Source: Pandoraea thiooxydans
Lineage (GTDB): Bacteria > Pseudomonadota > Gammaproteobacteria > Burkholderiales > Burkholderiaceae
Direction: 5' to 3'
DNA length: 64,000 nucleotides
Assembly: GCF_001931675.1 (NCBI RefSeq)
Contig: NZ_CP014839.1
Span: 1,054,001 to 1,118,000 of the forward strand
Part shown: positions 8,003 to 16,858 of the stretch, one piece after another
Position numbering within the stretch: the stretch's first letter is position 1
How the letters are laid out: each line of letters opens with the position of its first letter
The notes under the pieces: model-generated
Database searches by the model: none
Seen by the model: only the letters and a program-made list of their open reading frames with translations
What the model was told of the DNA's origin: nothing
Translations under genes and position numbers: made by a program

Positions 8003-9445
8003 ATGGATCGACCGCCCGCCGCTTCATTCGGCACGTTTTCCGGCGCCGGCGCCGCCCAAGGGGGCATGACGCTGGTGGACCAACTGGTGAATTGGGCCTG
8101 CCTGCGCATCGACGAGCGGGTATTCCGCCCCGGCGTGCGCATGCCGTCGATTCGCGCGCTGGCGCAGGAGCGGGGCATTTCGCGCTTTACCGTGGTCGAG
8201 GCTTACGACCGGCTGGTGGCGCAGGGGTATCTCGAGTCGCGCCGCGGCTCGGGTTTTTACGTGCGGGCGCGCCCCGCGCTGCCGGTTCAGGCGCAATCGG
8301 TGCTGCCGGACAACCGCAATATCGACGTGGTCTGGCTGCTGCGCAGCATGCACCATACGGTGTCGCCCGAGCGCGGGCCGGGGCTGGGATACTTGCCGCC
8401 GAGCTGGCTCGACGGCGATCTGCTGTCCGGCGCGTTGCGCTCGCTGGGCCGACAGAACGGGGCGCAGCTGCTGGGCAACGGCACGCCTCAGGGCTTTTTG
8501 CCGCTGCGCCAGCAACTGCAGCTGCATTTGGCGGAGCTGGAAATCGGCGCCCAGCCCGAGCAGATCGTCATGACGTCGGGGGTTACCCAGGCGCTCGATT
8601 TCATCCTGCGCTTGCACGTGCAGCCCGGCGATACCGTACTGGTCGGCGATCCGTCCTGGTTTGTCATGTTCGGGCGTATCGTTGCCCAGGGCGCGCGCGC
8701 GATCGGGGTGCCCTATACGCTCGAGGGGCCGGACATGACGGCGCTCGAGGCGCTGGTGCAGGCACATCGGCCCAAGCTGCTGATTCTCAATTCGATTCTG
8801 CATAACCCGACCGGCACGTCGCTGTCGGCCGCTCGCGCCTTCCAGATACTGAGGCTGGCCGAGCAGTATGACTTCCTGGTAGTGGAGGACGACATCTATT
8901 GCGATCTGTGCCCGCCGGGACTGGCGGTGACCCGCCTGGCCAGCCTCGATCAGCTCAAGCGGGTGTTTTACCTGGGCAGCTATTCGAAGTCGCTGGCCTC
9001 GAACCTGCGCACCGGGTTCATCGCCTGCGCGCCGGAGCAGGCCAAGACGATTGCCGACCATAAAATGCTGATCGGCTCGCCTACCCCGGAAATCAACGAA
9101 CGGCTGCTGTACCGGGTGCTCACCGAGGGGCATTACCGCAAGCACACCGAACGCCTGCGCACCCGGCTCGACACGGTGCGCGACAAGGCGCATCGCGCGC
9201 TCGAGCGGATCGGCATTCGCGCGCTGGTGGCGCCGCCGGCCGGCATGTTTCTGTGGGTCGACACGGGTGTCGATACCAATGTGCTGGCCGCGGCAGGCCA
9301 CGAGGATGGGTTTTTGCTGGCGCCCGGCAGCCTGTTTTCGCCGACCCAGGCCCCCAGCACGTGGATGCGCTTCAACGTGGCCTGCAGCGGAGAAAACCCG
9401 GCCGTGCTGGATTTCCTGGCCCGGCAAATCGAACGTGCCGCGTAG
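8003..9445 (+). CDS. MocR/GabR-type regulator (GntR wHTH fused to aminotransferase domain)
   Basis: 480 residues. An N-terminal GntR winged helix (about 24-90: VFRPGVRMPSIRALAQERG, SRFTVVEAYDRLVAQGYLE) is joined by a linker to a fold-type I aminotransferase-like domain with HNPTGTSLSAARA, VEDDIYCDLCPP and the PLP-lysine motif GSYSKSLASNLRTGF. MocR proteins use PLP as effector sensor rather than as enzymes in most cases. It is divergent from the DUF2917 gene and probably regulates it and itself through the GTACAGT repeats between them. No PLP-synthesis or GABA genes are adjacent, so the effector is open. Confidence 0.92.
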   Translation: MDRPPAASFGTFSGAGAAQGGMTLVDQLVNWACLRIDERVFRPGVRMPSIRALAQERGISRFTVVEAYDRLVAQGYLESRRGSGFYVRARPALPVQAQSVLPDNRNIDVVWLLRSMHHTVSPERGPGLGYLPPSWLDGDLLSGALRSLGRQNGAQLLGNGTPQGFLPLRQQLQLHLAELEIGAQPEQIVMTSGVTQALDFILRLHVQPGDTVLVGDPSWFVMFGRIVAQGARAIGVPYTLEGPDMTALEALVQAHRPKLLILNSILHNPTGTSLSAARAFQILRLAEQYDFLVVEDDIYCDLCPPGLAVTRLASLDQLKRVFYLGSYSKSLASNLRTGFIACAPEQAKTIADHKMLIGSPTPEINERLLYRVLTEGHYRKHTERLRTRLDTVRDKAHRALERIGIRALVAPPAGMFLWVDTGVDTNVLAAAGHEDGFLLAPGSLFSPTQAPSTWMRFNVACSGENPAVLDFLARQIERAA

Positions 9446-9468
9446 GCCCGGCCAGGCCCGCTGCGGGT

Positions 9469-9496
9469 CTTGAAAGCGGCGCTGGCATCCCCATTT
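9469..9496 (+). promoter_or_regulatory. Sigma-32 heat-shock promoter of htpG
   Basis: CTTGAAA at 9469-9475 and CCCCATTT at 9489-9496 with a 13-bp spacer match the sigma-32 (RpoH) consensus almost perfectly. It lies 76 bp ahead of the htpG start and just after the MocR gene. Confidence 0.88.
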
Positions 9497-9572
9497 GGGC
9501 TGACAGGTTTTGCTCGCGCGCAGCCCGCGCGCGGTTCCCGGTTTTTAGCAACGACGATTGAGGACTGAATCC

Positions 9573-11462
9573 ATGGCGCAACAAACCATGAGCTTCCAGG
9601 CGGAAGTCAAACAGCTTTTGCAGTTGATGATTCATTCGCTGTACAGCAACAAGGAGATTTTCCTGCGCGAGTTGATTTCCAATGCTTCGGATGCCGCCGA
9701 CAAGCTGCGTTTCGAGGCGATCAACAACGATGCGCTTTATGAAAACGACCCGCAGTTGCGTATCCGCGTCGGCTACGACAAGGCGGCCCGCACCGTATTC
9801 ATCGAGGACAACGGCATCGGCATGAGCCGCGACGACGCGGTCACGCACCTGGGCACGATCGCCAAATCGGGCACGCGCGAATTCTTCCAGCGTCTGACCG
9901 GCGACCAGCAAAAGGATGCGGCGCTGATCGGCCAGTTCGGCGTCGGGTTCTACTCCGGCTTTATCGTGGCCGACAAGATCACCGTCGAGTCGCGCCGCGC
10001 CGGGCTGCCGGGCAACGAGGGCGTGCGCTGGGAGTCGGGCGGCGAGGGCGATTTCACGGTCGAGACGATCGAGCGCGCGGCGCGCGGCACGACCATCACG
10101 CTGCATTTGCGCGAGGGCGAAGACGAACTGCTGTCGAGCTGGCGCCTCAAGTCGATCATTCAGAAATACTCGGATCACATCTCCCTGCCGATCGTCATGC
10201 GCAAGGAAAGCTGGGACGCCGAGAAGAGCGAGATGGTACTGCAGGACGAAGACGAGACGGTCAATCAGGCCAGCGCCCTGTGGACCCGAAGCAAGAGCGA
10301 GATCACCGACGAGCAATATCAAGCGTTCTACGAACATATTGCGCACGATTCCGAAGCGCCGCTGGCGTGGGCGCACAACCGCGTCGAAGGGCGCAGCGAA
10401 TACACGCAGCTGCTGTATGTGCCGTCGCACGCGCCCTATGACCTGTGGGATCGCTCGCAGCGCGCGGGCATCAAGCTGTACGTCAGGCGCGTGTTCATCA
10501 TGGACGACGCCGAGCAGCTGATGCCGTCCTACCTGCGCTTCGTGCGCGGGGTGGTCGATTCGAGCGATCTGCCCCTCAATGTGTCGCGCGAAATTCTGCA
10601 GGAAAGCCGCGACGTCAAGGCGATTCGCGAGGGCGGCACCAAGCGCGTGCTGGGCCTGCTCGAAGATCTGGCGGAAAACCAGAAGGAAAAATACACGACG
10701 TTCTGGCGCACCTTCGGTCAAGTGCTCAAGGAAGGGCTTGGCGAAGACAACGCCAACCGGGAGCGTCTGGCCAAGCTGTTGCGCTTTGCCAGCACGCGGC
10801 AGGACAGCGACGAGCAGAGCGTGTCGCTGGCCGATTACGTGGCGCGCATGAAGGAAGGGCAAGACAAGATCTACTACGTGACGGCCGAGAGTTGGCAGGC
10901 CGCGAGCCATAGCCCGCATCTGGAGGTGTTCCGCAAGAAGGACGTCGAAGTGCTGTTGCTGACCGATCGCGTCGACGAGTGGATGCTGTCGTTCCTGCAG
11001 GAGTTCGACGGCAAGCCGCTGGTGAGCGTCGCGCGTGGCGATCTCGACCTCGGCCAGCTGGAAGACACGCAGGTCAAGGAAGAGCGCGAGAAGATCGGCG
11101 AGACGTTCAAGCCGTTGATCGAGAAAATGCAGGAAGCGCTCAAGGACAAGGCCAAGGAGGTTCGAGTCACGTTCCGCCTGACCGATTCGCCATCCTGCCT
11201 GGTGGCCGACGAACACGACATGAGCGGCACCTTGCAGCGCCTGCTCAAGGCAGCCGGCCAGAAAGCGCCGAATTTCAAGCCGATCCTGGAGATCAATCCC
11301 GAGCATGCACTGGTGCGCCGGCTGTCGGCCGACGACAGCCAACTGGCCGATTGGTCGCATCTGTTGTTCGACCAGGCGCTGCTTGCCGAGGGCGGCAGCC
11401 TCGAGGATCCGGCGGCGTTCGTCAAGCGCACCAACACGCTGCTGTTGGGGCACCTGCAGTAA
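9573..11462 (+). CDS. htpG: Chaperone protein HtpG (Hsp90)
   Basis: 629-residue bacterial Hsp90, the usual length. The N-terminal GHKL ATPase domain shows [26 protein letters not shown], and [17 protein letters not shown]. The middle domain ([28 protein letters not shown]) and the C-terminal dimerisation domain follow. It is a cytosolic ATP-dependent chaperone for stress-damaged clients. The start at 9573 ([18 protein letters not shown]) is the family norm and has GAGGA upstream; a TTG five codons earlier is unlikely. It is expressed from the sigma-32 promoter at 9469-9496. Confidence 0.98.
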   Translation: MAQQTMSFQAEVKQLLQLMIHSLYSNKEIFLRELISNASDAADKLRFEAINNDALYENDPQLRIRVGYDKAARTVFIEDNGIGMSRDDAVTHLGTIAKSGTREFFQRLTGDQQKDAALIGQFGVGFYSGFIVADKITVESRRAGLPGNEGVRWESGGEGDFTVETIERAARGTTITLHLREGEDELLSSWRLKSIIQKYSDHISLPIVMRKESWDAEKSEMVLQDEDETVNQASALWTRSKSEITDEQYQAFYEHIAHDSEAPLAWAHNRVEGRSEYTQLLYVPSHAPYDLWDRSQRAGIKLYVRRVFIMDDAEQLMPSYLRFVRGVVDSSDLPLNVSREILQESRDVKAIREGGTKRVLGLLEDLAENQKEKYTTFWRTFGQVLKEGLGEDNANRERLAKLLRFASTRQDSDEQSVSLADYVARMKEGQDKIYYVTAESWQAASHSPHLEVFRKKDVEVLLLTDRVDEWMLSFLQEFDGKPLVSVARGDLDLGQLEDTQVKEEREKIGETFKPLIEKMQEALKDKAKEVRVTFRLTDSPSCLVADEHDMSGTLQRLLKAAGQKAPNFKPILEINPEHALVRRLSADDSQLADWSHLLFDQALLAEGGSLEDPAAFVKRTNTLLLGHLQ

Positions 11463-11473
11463 GGCAGCATATG

Positions 11474-11499
11474 GGTCGGCGCCATGGTGCTCCGACCCG
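11474..11499. terminator. Hairpin after htpG (weak terminator)
   Basis: Arms GGGTCGG (11474-11480) and CCGACCC (11493-11499) form a perfect 7-bp stem with a 12-nt loop, 12 bp after the htpG stop. There is no U-run, so it may protect the mRNA end or aid rho-dependent termination. Confidence 0.45.
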
Positions 11500-11524
11500 T
11501 ATCGTGCGACGGCCGGCGAGGCCG

Positions 11525-11530
11525 TATAAT
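11525..11530 (+). promoter_or_regulatory. -10 element of ubiC, implying a leaderless transcript
   Basis: A perfect TATAAT ends only 8 nt before the ubiC ATG. Transcription would then start at or within two bases of the start codon. No clear -35 hexamer and no ribosome site are visible, which fits a leaderless mRNA. Confidence 0.55.
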
Positions 11531-11538
11531 CGCGCCTC

Positions 11539-12117
11539 ATGTCTCGACGTTTCCATGTGGCCGGCAATCGCTGGCTCGATCATCCTCCCCCTGTTCTCTC
11601 GCCGGCGCAGAAAGACTGGCTCACGCGCGGCGGCTCGCTGACCCGGCACCTGCAGGCCTTTGGGCGGGTCAAGGTCGTCGTGCTGAATGAATCGGTGGTC
11701 GGCGCCGATGGCGACGAACACGGTTGCCTGGCCGTCGCGCCGCGCCATCCGCTGTGGTCGCGCGATGTGATGCTGACCGTCGATGGCTCACCGATGGTGG
11801 TCGCGCACAGCGTGACGCGCCTGGCGCACAGCCGCTCGGTCTGGCAGGCGATGCGCCGTCTGCGCACCCGGCCGCTGGCCGATCTGCTCTATCACGACAC
11901 CACGGTGACGCGCTCGATTCTGGTTTGCCGCGCGCTGGGCCGGCGGCACATGCTGCATCGCCTGGCCTGGCAAAGCGGTGCGCAGGCGCCGCTGCCGCCG
12001 CGCCTGTGGGCACGCCGTTCGGTGTTCCAGCGGCACGGCGCTGCGTTGCTGGTGAGCGAGGCGTTTTTGCCGCGCTTCTGGGACATGCTGAACTCACAAT
12101 CGCTGGCGGCGCGATGA
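11539..12117 (+). CDS. ubiC: Chorismate lyase (chorismate--pyruvate lyase)
   Basis: 192-residue UbiC. It cleaves chorismate to 4-hydroxybenzoate and pyruvate, the first step of ubiquinone synthesis. Pattern includes DWLTRGGSLTRHLQAFG, VTRLAHSRSVWQAMRRLRTRPLADLL, and the C-terminal LWARRSVFQRHGAALLVSEAFLP with the conserved Arg and Glu of the ligand pocket. Its mRNA appears leaderless (TATAAT 8 nt before the ATG). The stop codon overlaps the start of the next gene, a DNA glycosylase, by ATGA; no ubiA follows in this window. Confidence 0.93.
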   Translation: MSRRFHVAGNRWLDHPPPVLSPAQKDWLTRGGSLTRHLQAFGRVKVVVLNESVVGADGDEHGCLAVAPRHPLWSRDVMLTVDGSPMVVAHSVTRLAHSRSVWQAMRRLRTRPLADLLYHDTTVTRSILVCRALGRRHMLHRLAWQSGAQAPLPPRLWARRSVFQRHGAALLVSEAFLPRFWDMLNSQSLAAR

Positions 12118-12590
12118 AGCTGCAGGGCTTGCCGCCGGTATGGCGCGCGGACACCGAAGTGGTCGTGCTGGGCAGTTTTCCCGGCGCGGCGTCACTGGCC
12201 GCAGCACAGTACTACGCGCATCCGCGCAACCAATTCTGGCGCCTGCTGGAGCAAGTGCTTGGCGAGCCGTTGGCGGCGCTGCCTTATGAAGCGAGGCTCG
12301 AGCGTGTGCTCGGCCACCACGTGGGCATCTGGGACGTGCTGGCGGCGTGCCGCCGCGAAGGCAGCCTGGACGCCGCAATCCGCGAGGCCACGCCGAACGA
12401 TTTCGAGTGGCTCCGTGCGCACGCGCCGCGCCTGCGAAAATTGTGCTTCAACGGCAAGACCGCCGGGCGCTTCGCGCCAAAGCTGGCGGCCGCCGGCTAT
12501 GCGACGCTGGTGATGCCTTCCTCGAGTCCGGCACATGCCGCGCTCACTTTCGAGCAAAAGCTGTGCGACTGGCAGCATTTGCTGGCCTGA
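12114..12590 (+). CDS. DNA-deoxyinosine / uracil-DNA glycosylase family protein
   Basis: 158-residue protein of the UDG superfamily family 6 (hypoxanthine-DNA glycosylase) type. The catalytic-loop motif is LGSFPGAASLAAAQYYAHPRNQFW, seen here as GSFPG followed by YYAHPRNQFW; the second motif is MPSSSPAHA. These enzymes excise deaminated bases such as hypoxanthine. The start is at 12114 inside the ubiC stop (ATGA overlap); the much longer frame from 11724 lies in ubiC and is rejected. Translational coupling to ubiC is probably positional rather than functional. Confidence 0.87.
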   Translation: MKLQGLPPVWRADTEVVVLGSFPGAASLAAAQYYAHPRNQFWRLLEQVLGEPLAALPYEARLERVLGHHVGIWDVLAACRREGSLDAAIREATPNDFEWLRAHAPRLRKLCFNGKTAGRFAPKLAAAGYATLVMPSSSPAHAALTFEQKLCDWQHLLA

Positions 12591-12608
12591 GTTCTTATCG
12601 ACACGACA

Positions 12609-13436
12609 ATGACCCCCCTCATCAAGAAGAAATCCATCGAAGCCCAAGCTTTTGCCGGTGACGCCCGTCCGCGCTACAGTCCGCGCTTTGCGCCGGTCAC
12701 GTTTTCGGAGCAGGGCGGCGTGCGCTATCTGCACTTCGGTACCGAATGGGTGCAAGGTGCGATGCGTTTATCGAAACCCGATCGTATCGAGCTGGAGTAC
12801 GCGCAGCAGATGATGGCCTGGCTGCTGTTTTTGCAGTCGCCCCGCCATGTCGTGCAGCTCGGCTTGGGCGCCGCGGCGCTGACCAAGTTCTGTCACCGCT
12901 ATTTGCCGGGCACCCGGGTGAGCGCGGTCGAATTGAATCCTGCCGTGGTGGTGGCCGCTCGCAGCATGTTCGGCTTACCCGACGATGACCGCCGTTTGCA
13001 GGTCCTCGAGATGGACGCCTGGGACTACGTGACCGATCCGGCGCGACACGCGAGTGCCGACGTCCTGCAGATCGATCTATATGACGCCACGGCGCGCGGC
13101 CCGGTGCTCGACACGCCGGCGTTCTACAAGGCGTGCCGGTCGGTGTTGCGCTCGCCGGGCGTGCTGAGCGTGAATCTGTTCGGCGATCACGATAGCTTCC
13201 CGAAGAACATTCGGCGCCTGCGCGCTGCCTTCGATGGCCGTGTCCTGGTATTTCCGGAGGTGCACGAAGGCAACGTGGTCGCGCTGGCGTTCAACGGTCC
13301 GCCGCTGCAGGTTGGCTGGGACCAGCTCGAACTGCGCGCCCGCGGGTTGACGCAGAGCACCGGTTTGCCTGCGCTGCGCTGGGTCAAGGGACTCAAGGCA
13401 GCTAATGCATTCGCCTCGGATCTCTGCGAGGTGTGA
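12609..13436 (+). CDS. Spermidine synthase-like (polyamine aminopropyltransferase fold) protein
   Basis: 275 residues with a Rossmann methyltransferase-like core: VVQLGLGAAALTKFCHRY (glycine-rich loop I), RVSAVELNPAVVVAARSMF (motif II acidic residue) and DVLQIDLYDATARGP, the equivalent of the SpdSyn active-site strand. The usual aspartates of true spermidine synthase are partly altered, and no speD lies nearby, so it could be a methyltransferase-like relative. It is 18 bp after the glycosylase gene and convergent with the DUF2322 gene. Confidence 0.78.
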   Translation: MTPLIKKKSIEAQAFAGDARPRYSPRFAPVTFSEQGGVRYLHFGTEWVQGAMRLSKPDRIELEYAQQMMAWLLFLQSPRHVVQLGLGAAALTKFCHRYLPGTRVSAVELNPAVVVAARSMFGLPDDDRRLQVLEMDAWDYVTDPARHASADVLQIDLYDATARGPVLDTPAFYKACRSVLRSPGVLSVNLFGDHDSFPKNIRRLRAAFDGRVLVFPEVHEGNVVALAFNGPPLQVGWDQLELRARGLTQSTGLPALRWVKGLKAANAFASDLCEV

Positions 13437-13452
13437 CGCGACGCTGCCGTAT

Positions 13453-13785
13453 TCAGGCAGCGCGTACGACCCGCACGGTATAGGGCGGCGCGCCGTCGCG
13501 CAAAGCCAGCAGCCGGTCGACGTTCGGGTGTTTGCCGGGGTGGGCGAGGGCGTCGGCGGTATGTTCGCCGAACACTGCCAGGCCATGCGCCGCCGCGCGT
13601 GCATCGAGGGTGCCGAATTGTTGCTGCAGGTAGTGATAGACCGCCAGCGAGCCCTGCTTGCCGGGTTGATTCTCGATCACGCTGTCGAGTCGCTCATCGG
13701 CGCCGCGCAACTCGATGCGCACGATGCCGTCGATCGATGGCAGGCGTGCCAGGTTTTCCTTGAAATTGGCGCTCGGTTCAATCAC
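13453..13785 (-). CDS. DUF2322 family protein
   Basis: 110-residue cytoplasmic protein matching DUF2322: NFKENLARLPSIDGIVRIEL, then NQPGKQGSLAVYHYL, and the highly conserved end GLAVFGEHTADALAHPGKHP with NVDRLLAL. No function is known. A GTG start at 13785 with a GGAG ribosome site 7 nt upstream is preferred to a TTG at 13800. It is 23 bp downstream of paiB on the same strand and may be cotranscribed with it. Confidence 0.8.
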   Translation of the reverse strand: MIEPSANFKENLARLPSIDGIVRIELRGADERLDSVIENQPGKQGSLAVYHYLQQQFGTLDARAAAHGLAVFGEHTADALAHPGKHPNVDRLLALRDGAPPYTVRVVRAA

Positions 13786-13808
13786 TGAAAGACTCCACAA
13801 AGCCGGGT

Positions 13809-14459
13809 TTATTTGGAAAAGGTCGCGGGACTGGCCGCCACCACGGTGTCGGCCATCGCGATTGTCTCATGCGTGCCGACTTCCCGAAGGCCCGCCACCG
13901 CGCCGATCTTGTCGGCGTCCGAGCGGTTCTGGCTGGCCTTCCATTTGCCGCTTAGGCGGGTGATTTCCAGCTCGAGCCCGACGATCTTGGTCAGCATGTC
14001 GGCGATGAATTCGGGCGGTGCGTCACCCATGCGCCATGGTTTGGGCTGGTCGGCCTCCATTTTGCGGGTCAGGCGCGCAAGCAGCGAGCGCAATGGTTTT
14101 TCGTCATCCATCACGCGCAGCCGCCCGTGCGCGTGCACGACCGCATAGTTGTAAGTCGGCACTGCCTGATGGTGTTCCCCCTTGGACGGATACCAGTTCG
14201 GCGAGATGTAGGCTTGCGGCCCCTGGAATACTGCCATCGGCGCGATCGGTTCGTCGCATTGGGTCCAAACCGGGTTGCCGCGCGCGACATGGAACAGCAG
14301 CGTGCCGAATCGGCCGCGCGTGGGATCTAGCAGGAACGGCAGGTGGTTGACCTCCAACTGGCCGCCGGCGGCGCTGACCAGCATGCCGAGGGGGTGTTCC
14401 TCGATCAGGCGGTGCATCACTTCGACCCGGGTTTCCTCGAAATGCGGGGGCATATACAT
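13809..14459 (-). CDS. paiB: FMN-binding negative transcriptional regulator, PaiB family
   Basis: 216-residue PaiB-type split-barrel flavoprotein. MYMPPHFEETR at the start, HPLGMLVSA, ARGNPVWTQ, the flavin-site FQGPQAYISPNWYPSK and a C-terminal LEITRLSGKWKASQNR are characteristic. In Bacillus, PaiB affects sporulation and degradative-enzyme genes; in proteobacteria its role is unclear and may be enzymatic. The ATG at 14459 has a GGAG site 5 nt upstream. It is divergent from the threonine dehydratase gene. Confidence 0.9.
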   Translation of the reverse strand: MYMPPHFEETRVEVMHRLIEEHPLGMLVSAAGGQLEVNHLPFLLDPTRGRFGTLLFHVARGNPVWTQCDEPIAPMAVFQGPQAYISPNWYPSKGEHHQAVPTYNYAVVHAHGRLRVMDDEKPLRSLLARLTRKMEADQPKPWRMGDAPPEFIADMLTKIVGLELEITRLSGKWKASQNRSDADKIGAVAGLREVGTHETIAMADTVVAASPATFSK

Positions 14460-14621
14460 GGTTGGCTCCAGAATTCTGACGTTGGCTGCCCTGGCGCCAC
14501 GCCCCGCGCCGTTGTTGGATTCAGTTGATCAGGCGTGTTTGCCGTAAGCGTAAGATAATGCGGCACAGGCGCACCGGTGCGCAATAGCGAAGCCCCCACT
14601 TTGGCCAGAAGGACCTCAACG

Positions 14622-15590
14622 ATGGAAAAACCCGAGTATCGCGATGTCGAAGCCGCCGCCGCCCGCCTGGCGGGCGTCGCGCACCGCACCCCCGTACTGA
14701 CCTCGAGCGAGGCCAACCGGCGCACTGGCGCGCAGCTGTTTTTCAAGTGCGAGAATTTTCAGCGCATGGGCGCCTTCAAGTTCCGGGGCGCTTACAACTC
14801 GATCGCGCAGTTCACGCCGGCGCAGCGCGAGGCCGGCGTAGTGACGTTTTCCTCCGGCAATCATGCGCAGGCGATCGCACTGGCGGCGCAATTGAGCGGC
14901 ATCAAGGCGACCATCCTGATGCCCGAGGACGCACCCAAAGCGAAGGTTGCCGCCACGCGCGGCTATGGCGGCGAAATCGTGACCTACAACCGTTATACCG
15001 AGGATCGTGACGCGATCGGCCGAGCGCTGGCCAGGGAACGGGGCATGACGCTGATTCCGCCCTACGATCACCCGCACGTGATCGCCGGGCAGGGCACCGC
15101 CGCCAAGGAACTGATTGAAGCGTGCGGCGAGCTGGACGTGCTGGTGGTGTGCCTGGGCGGCGGCGGCCTGCTCTCCGGCAGCGCATTGGCGGCCGCGGCG
15201 CTCGCGCCTCGGTGCCGCGTGATCGGCGTCGAGCCGGAGGCCGGCAACGACGGCCAGCAATCGCTGCGCAAGGGCGAGATCGTACATATCGCAGCCCCGA
15301 AGACACTGGCCGACGGCGCCGCCACCACGCATCTGGGTGAGTGGACCTTTCCGATCATCCAGCGGCATGTCGCGGATATTGTGACGGTGTCGGACGAGCA
15401 GCTGCGGCAAGCGATGCGCTTCTTCGCCGAACGGATGAAGATGGTGGTCGAGCCGACCGGTTGCCTGGCCGCCGCGGCCGTGCTGTCGGGCGTGATACCG
15501 ACGGCCGGGCAAAAGGTCGGCATGCTGATCAGCGGCGGTAACGTCGATCTGCCGGTGCTGGCCGCAATCCTGAACGCCGAAGGCGCTTAA
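14622..15590 (+). CDS. Threonine/serine dehydratase (PLP, no ACT domain)
   Basis: 322-residue fold-type II PLP enzyme. The PLP lysine lies in RMGAFKFRGAYN (Lys53), followed by the cofactor-binding SSGNHAQ and a tetraglycine loop LGGGGLLSG. There is no C-terminal ACT regulatory domain, so it resembles catabolic threonine dehydratase or serine racemase rather than biosynthetic IlvA. It deaminates threonine and/or serine to 2-oxo acids via enamines. The start at 14622 is supported by AGAAGGA upstream and a GATAAT -10 at 14554-14559. Confidence 0.9.
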   Translation: MEKPEYRDVEAAAARLAGVAHRTPVLTSSEANRRTGAQLFFKCENFQRMGAFKFRGAYNSIAQFTPAQREAGVVTFSSGNHAQAIALAAQLSGIKATILMPEDAPKAKVAATRGYGGEIVTYNRYTEDRDAIGRALARERGMTLIPPYDHPHVIAGQGTAAKELIEACGELDVLVVCLGGGGLLSGSALAAAALAPRCRVIGVEPEAGNDGQQSLRKGEIVHIAAPKTLADGAATTHLGEWTFPIIQRHVADIVTVSDEQLRQAMRFFAERMKMVVEPTGCLAAAAVLSGVIPTAGQKVGMLISGGNVDLPVLAAILNAEGA

Positions 15591-15630
15591 AAGCCCGAAA
15601 CCCGATGCGCGTGCGGTCGGCGGTGTCCGT

Positions 15631-16836
15631 CTAGGATGCCGGCGGTTTGCGCCAGTTCAGCACGAACAGCGTCAGCGCGCCGGCAATCAAGCCCCAGAAG
15701 GCCGAGCCGATCGACAGCAAGGTCAGGCCCGAGGCCGTCACCATAAAAGTCACGAGGGCGGCTTCGCGCTGCCGGGCGTCGCTCATGGCATTGGTCAGTC
15801 CGTTCATGATCGAGCCGAACAGCGCGAGCGCCGCGATGGCCGCGACCAGCGCGGCCGGGAATGCCGCGAACAGCGCGGCGATGGTGGCGCCGAATATGCC
15901 GGCGATCAAATAAAAAAGTCCGCACCAGATGGCAGCCGTGTAGCGCTTGGCATGATTTTCGTGCGCCTCGTGACCGGTGCAGATGGCGGCGGTGATGGCC
16001 GCCATGTTCAGGCCGTGCGATCCAAACGGGGCGAGCACCAGCGACGCCAGGCCGGTGACCGAGATCAACGGCGAGGCCGCCACGTTGTAGTTGTCGGCGC
16101 GCAGCACCGCCATGCCCGGCACGTTCTGGGAGGCCATGGCGACCACGAACAGCGGAATGCCGATGCTGACGATCGATGCCAGCGAGAAGGTCGGCGTGGT
16201 CCAGACCGGCCTGGCCAGCGCGACGTGAAAGTGGCTGAAGTCAAGTTGTCCGAGTGCGCCTGCGACCAGAATGCCGGCCAGCAGCGACAGGAGAATCGCA
16301 TAGCGCGGCACGAGCCGCTTGGTAACGAGATAGGCCGCGAACATGCTCAGCACCAGTTCCGTCTGGTGCTGCGCGGCGACGAAAATTTCCAGGCCGATTT
16401 CGAACAGAATGCCCGCGAGCAGCGCCGCGGCGAGCGAGCCCGGCACGTGACGCATCAGTTTCTCGAAACCGCCGGTCAGGCCGCACGCGGCCAGTAGCAC
16501 CGCGCATACGACAAATGCGCCGATCGCGTCGCTGTACGGCACGCCCGGCAGGCTGGTGATCAATAGCGCGGCGCCCGGTGTCGACCAGGCGATCACAATC
16601 GGCATCCGGTAACGCAGCGACAGGCCGATGGTGCAGATGCCCATGCCGATCGACAGCGCCCAAATCCATGAAGAAATTTGTGCGGCCGACAAGTGCGCGG
16701 CCTGGCCGGCCTGGAACATCAGCACGAGCGAACTGGTGTAACCGGTCATCATCGCGACGAAGCCGGCGACCACAGCCGATGGCGAGGTGTCGGCCAATGG
16801 CCGCAGGAAGGAAGAGCCGGGTTGCGAAGAGGTCAT
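15631..16836 (-). CDS. benE: BenE-family benzoate/H+ symporter
   Basis: 401-residue inner-membrane protein with about twelve hydrophobic segments. The pattern VVAGFVAMMTGYTSSLVL, IAWSTPGAALLITS, GSHGLNMAAITAAICTGHEAH and RYTAAIWCGLFYL is that of the BenE family. The characterised Acinetobacter member takes up benzoate with protons. No benzoate-degradation genes are next to it, so the actual substrate is uncertain. It is convergent with the threonine dehydratase gene (40 bp apart) and follows the VWA gene by 22 bp on the same strand. Confidence 0.88.
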   Translation of the reverse strand: MTSSQPGSSFLRPLADTSPSAVVAGFVAMMTGYTSSLVLMFQAGQAAHLSAAQISSWIWALSIGMGICTIGLSLRYRMPIVIAWSTPGAALLITSLPGVPYSDAIGAFVVCAVLLAACGLTGGFEKLMRHVPGSLAAALLAGILFEIGLEIFVAAQHQTELVLSMFAAYLVTKRLVPRYAILLSLLAGILVAGALGQLDFSHFHVALARPVWTTPTFSLASIVSIGIPLFVVAMASQNVPGMAVLRADNYNVAASPLISVTGLASLVLAPFGSHGLNMAAITAAICTGHEAHENHAKRYTAAIWCGLFYLIAGIFGATIAALFAAFPAALVAAIAALALFGSIMNGLTNAMSDARQREAALVTFMVTASGLTLLSIGSAFWGLIAGALTLFVLNWRKPPAS

Positions 16837-16858
16837 GTTTTTCTGATTGTCGGAAGGC

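Noticed and set aside
9372-11567. Long open frame on the minus strand covering htpG
   Set aside because: It is the antisense shadow of htpG. High GC leaves long open frames opposite real genes; no family is recognised and no promoter or ribosome site is seen.
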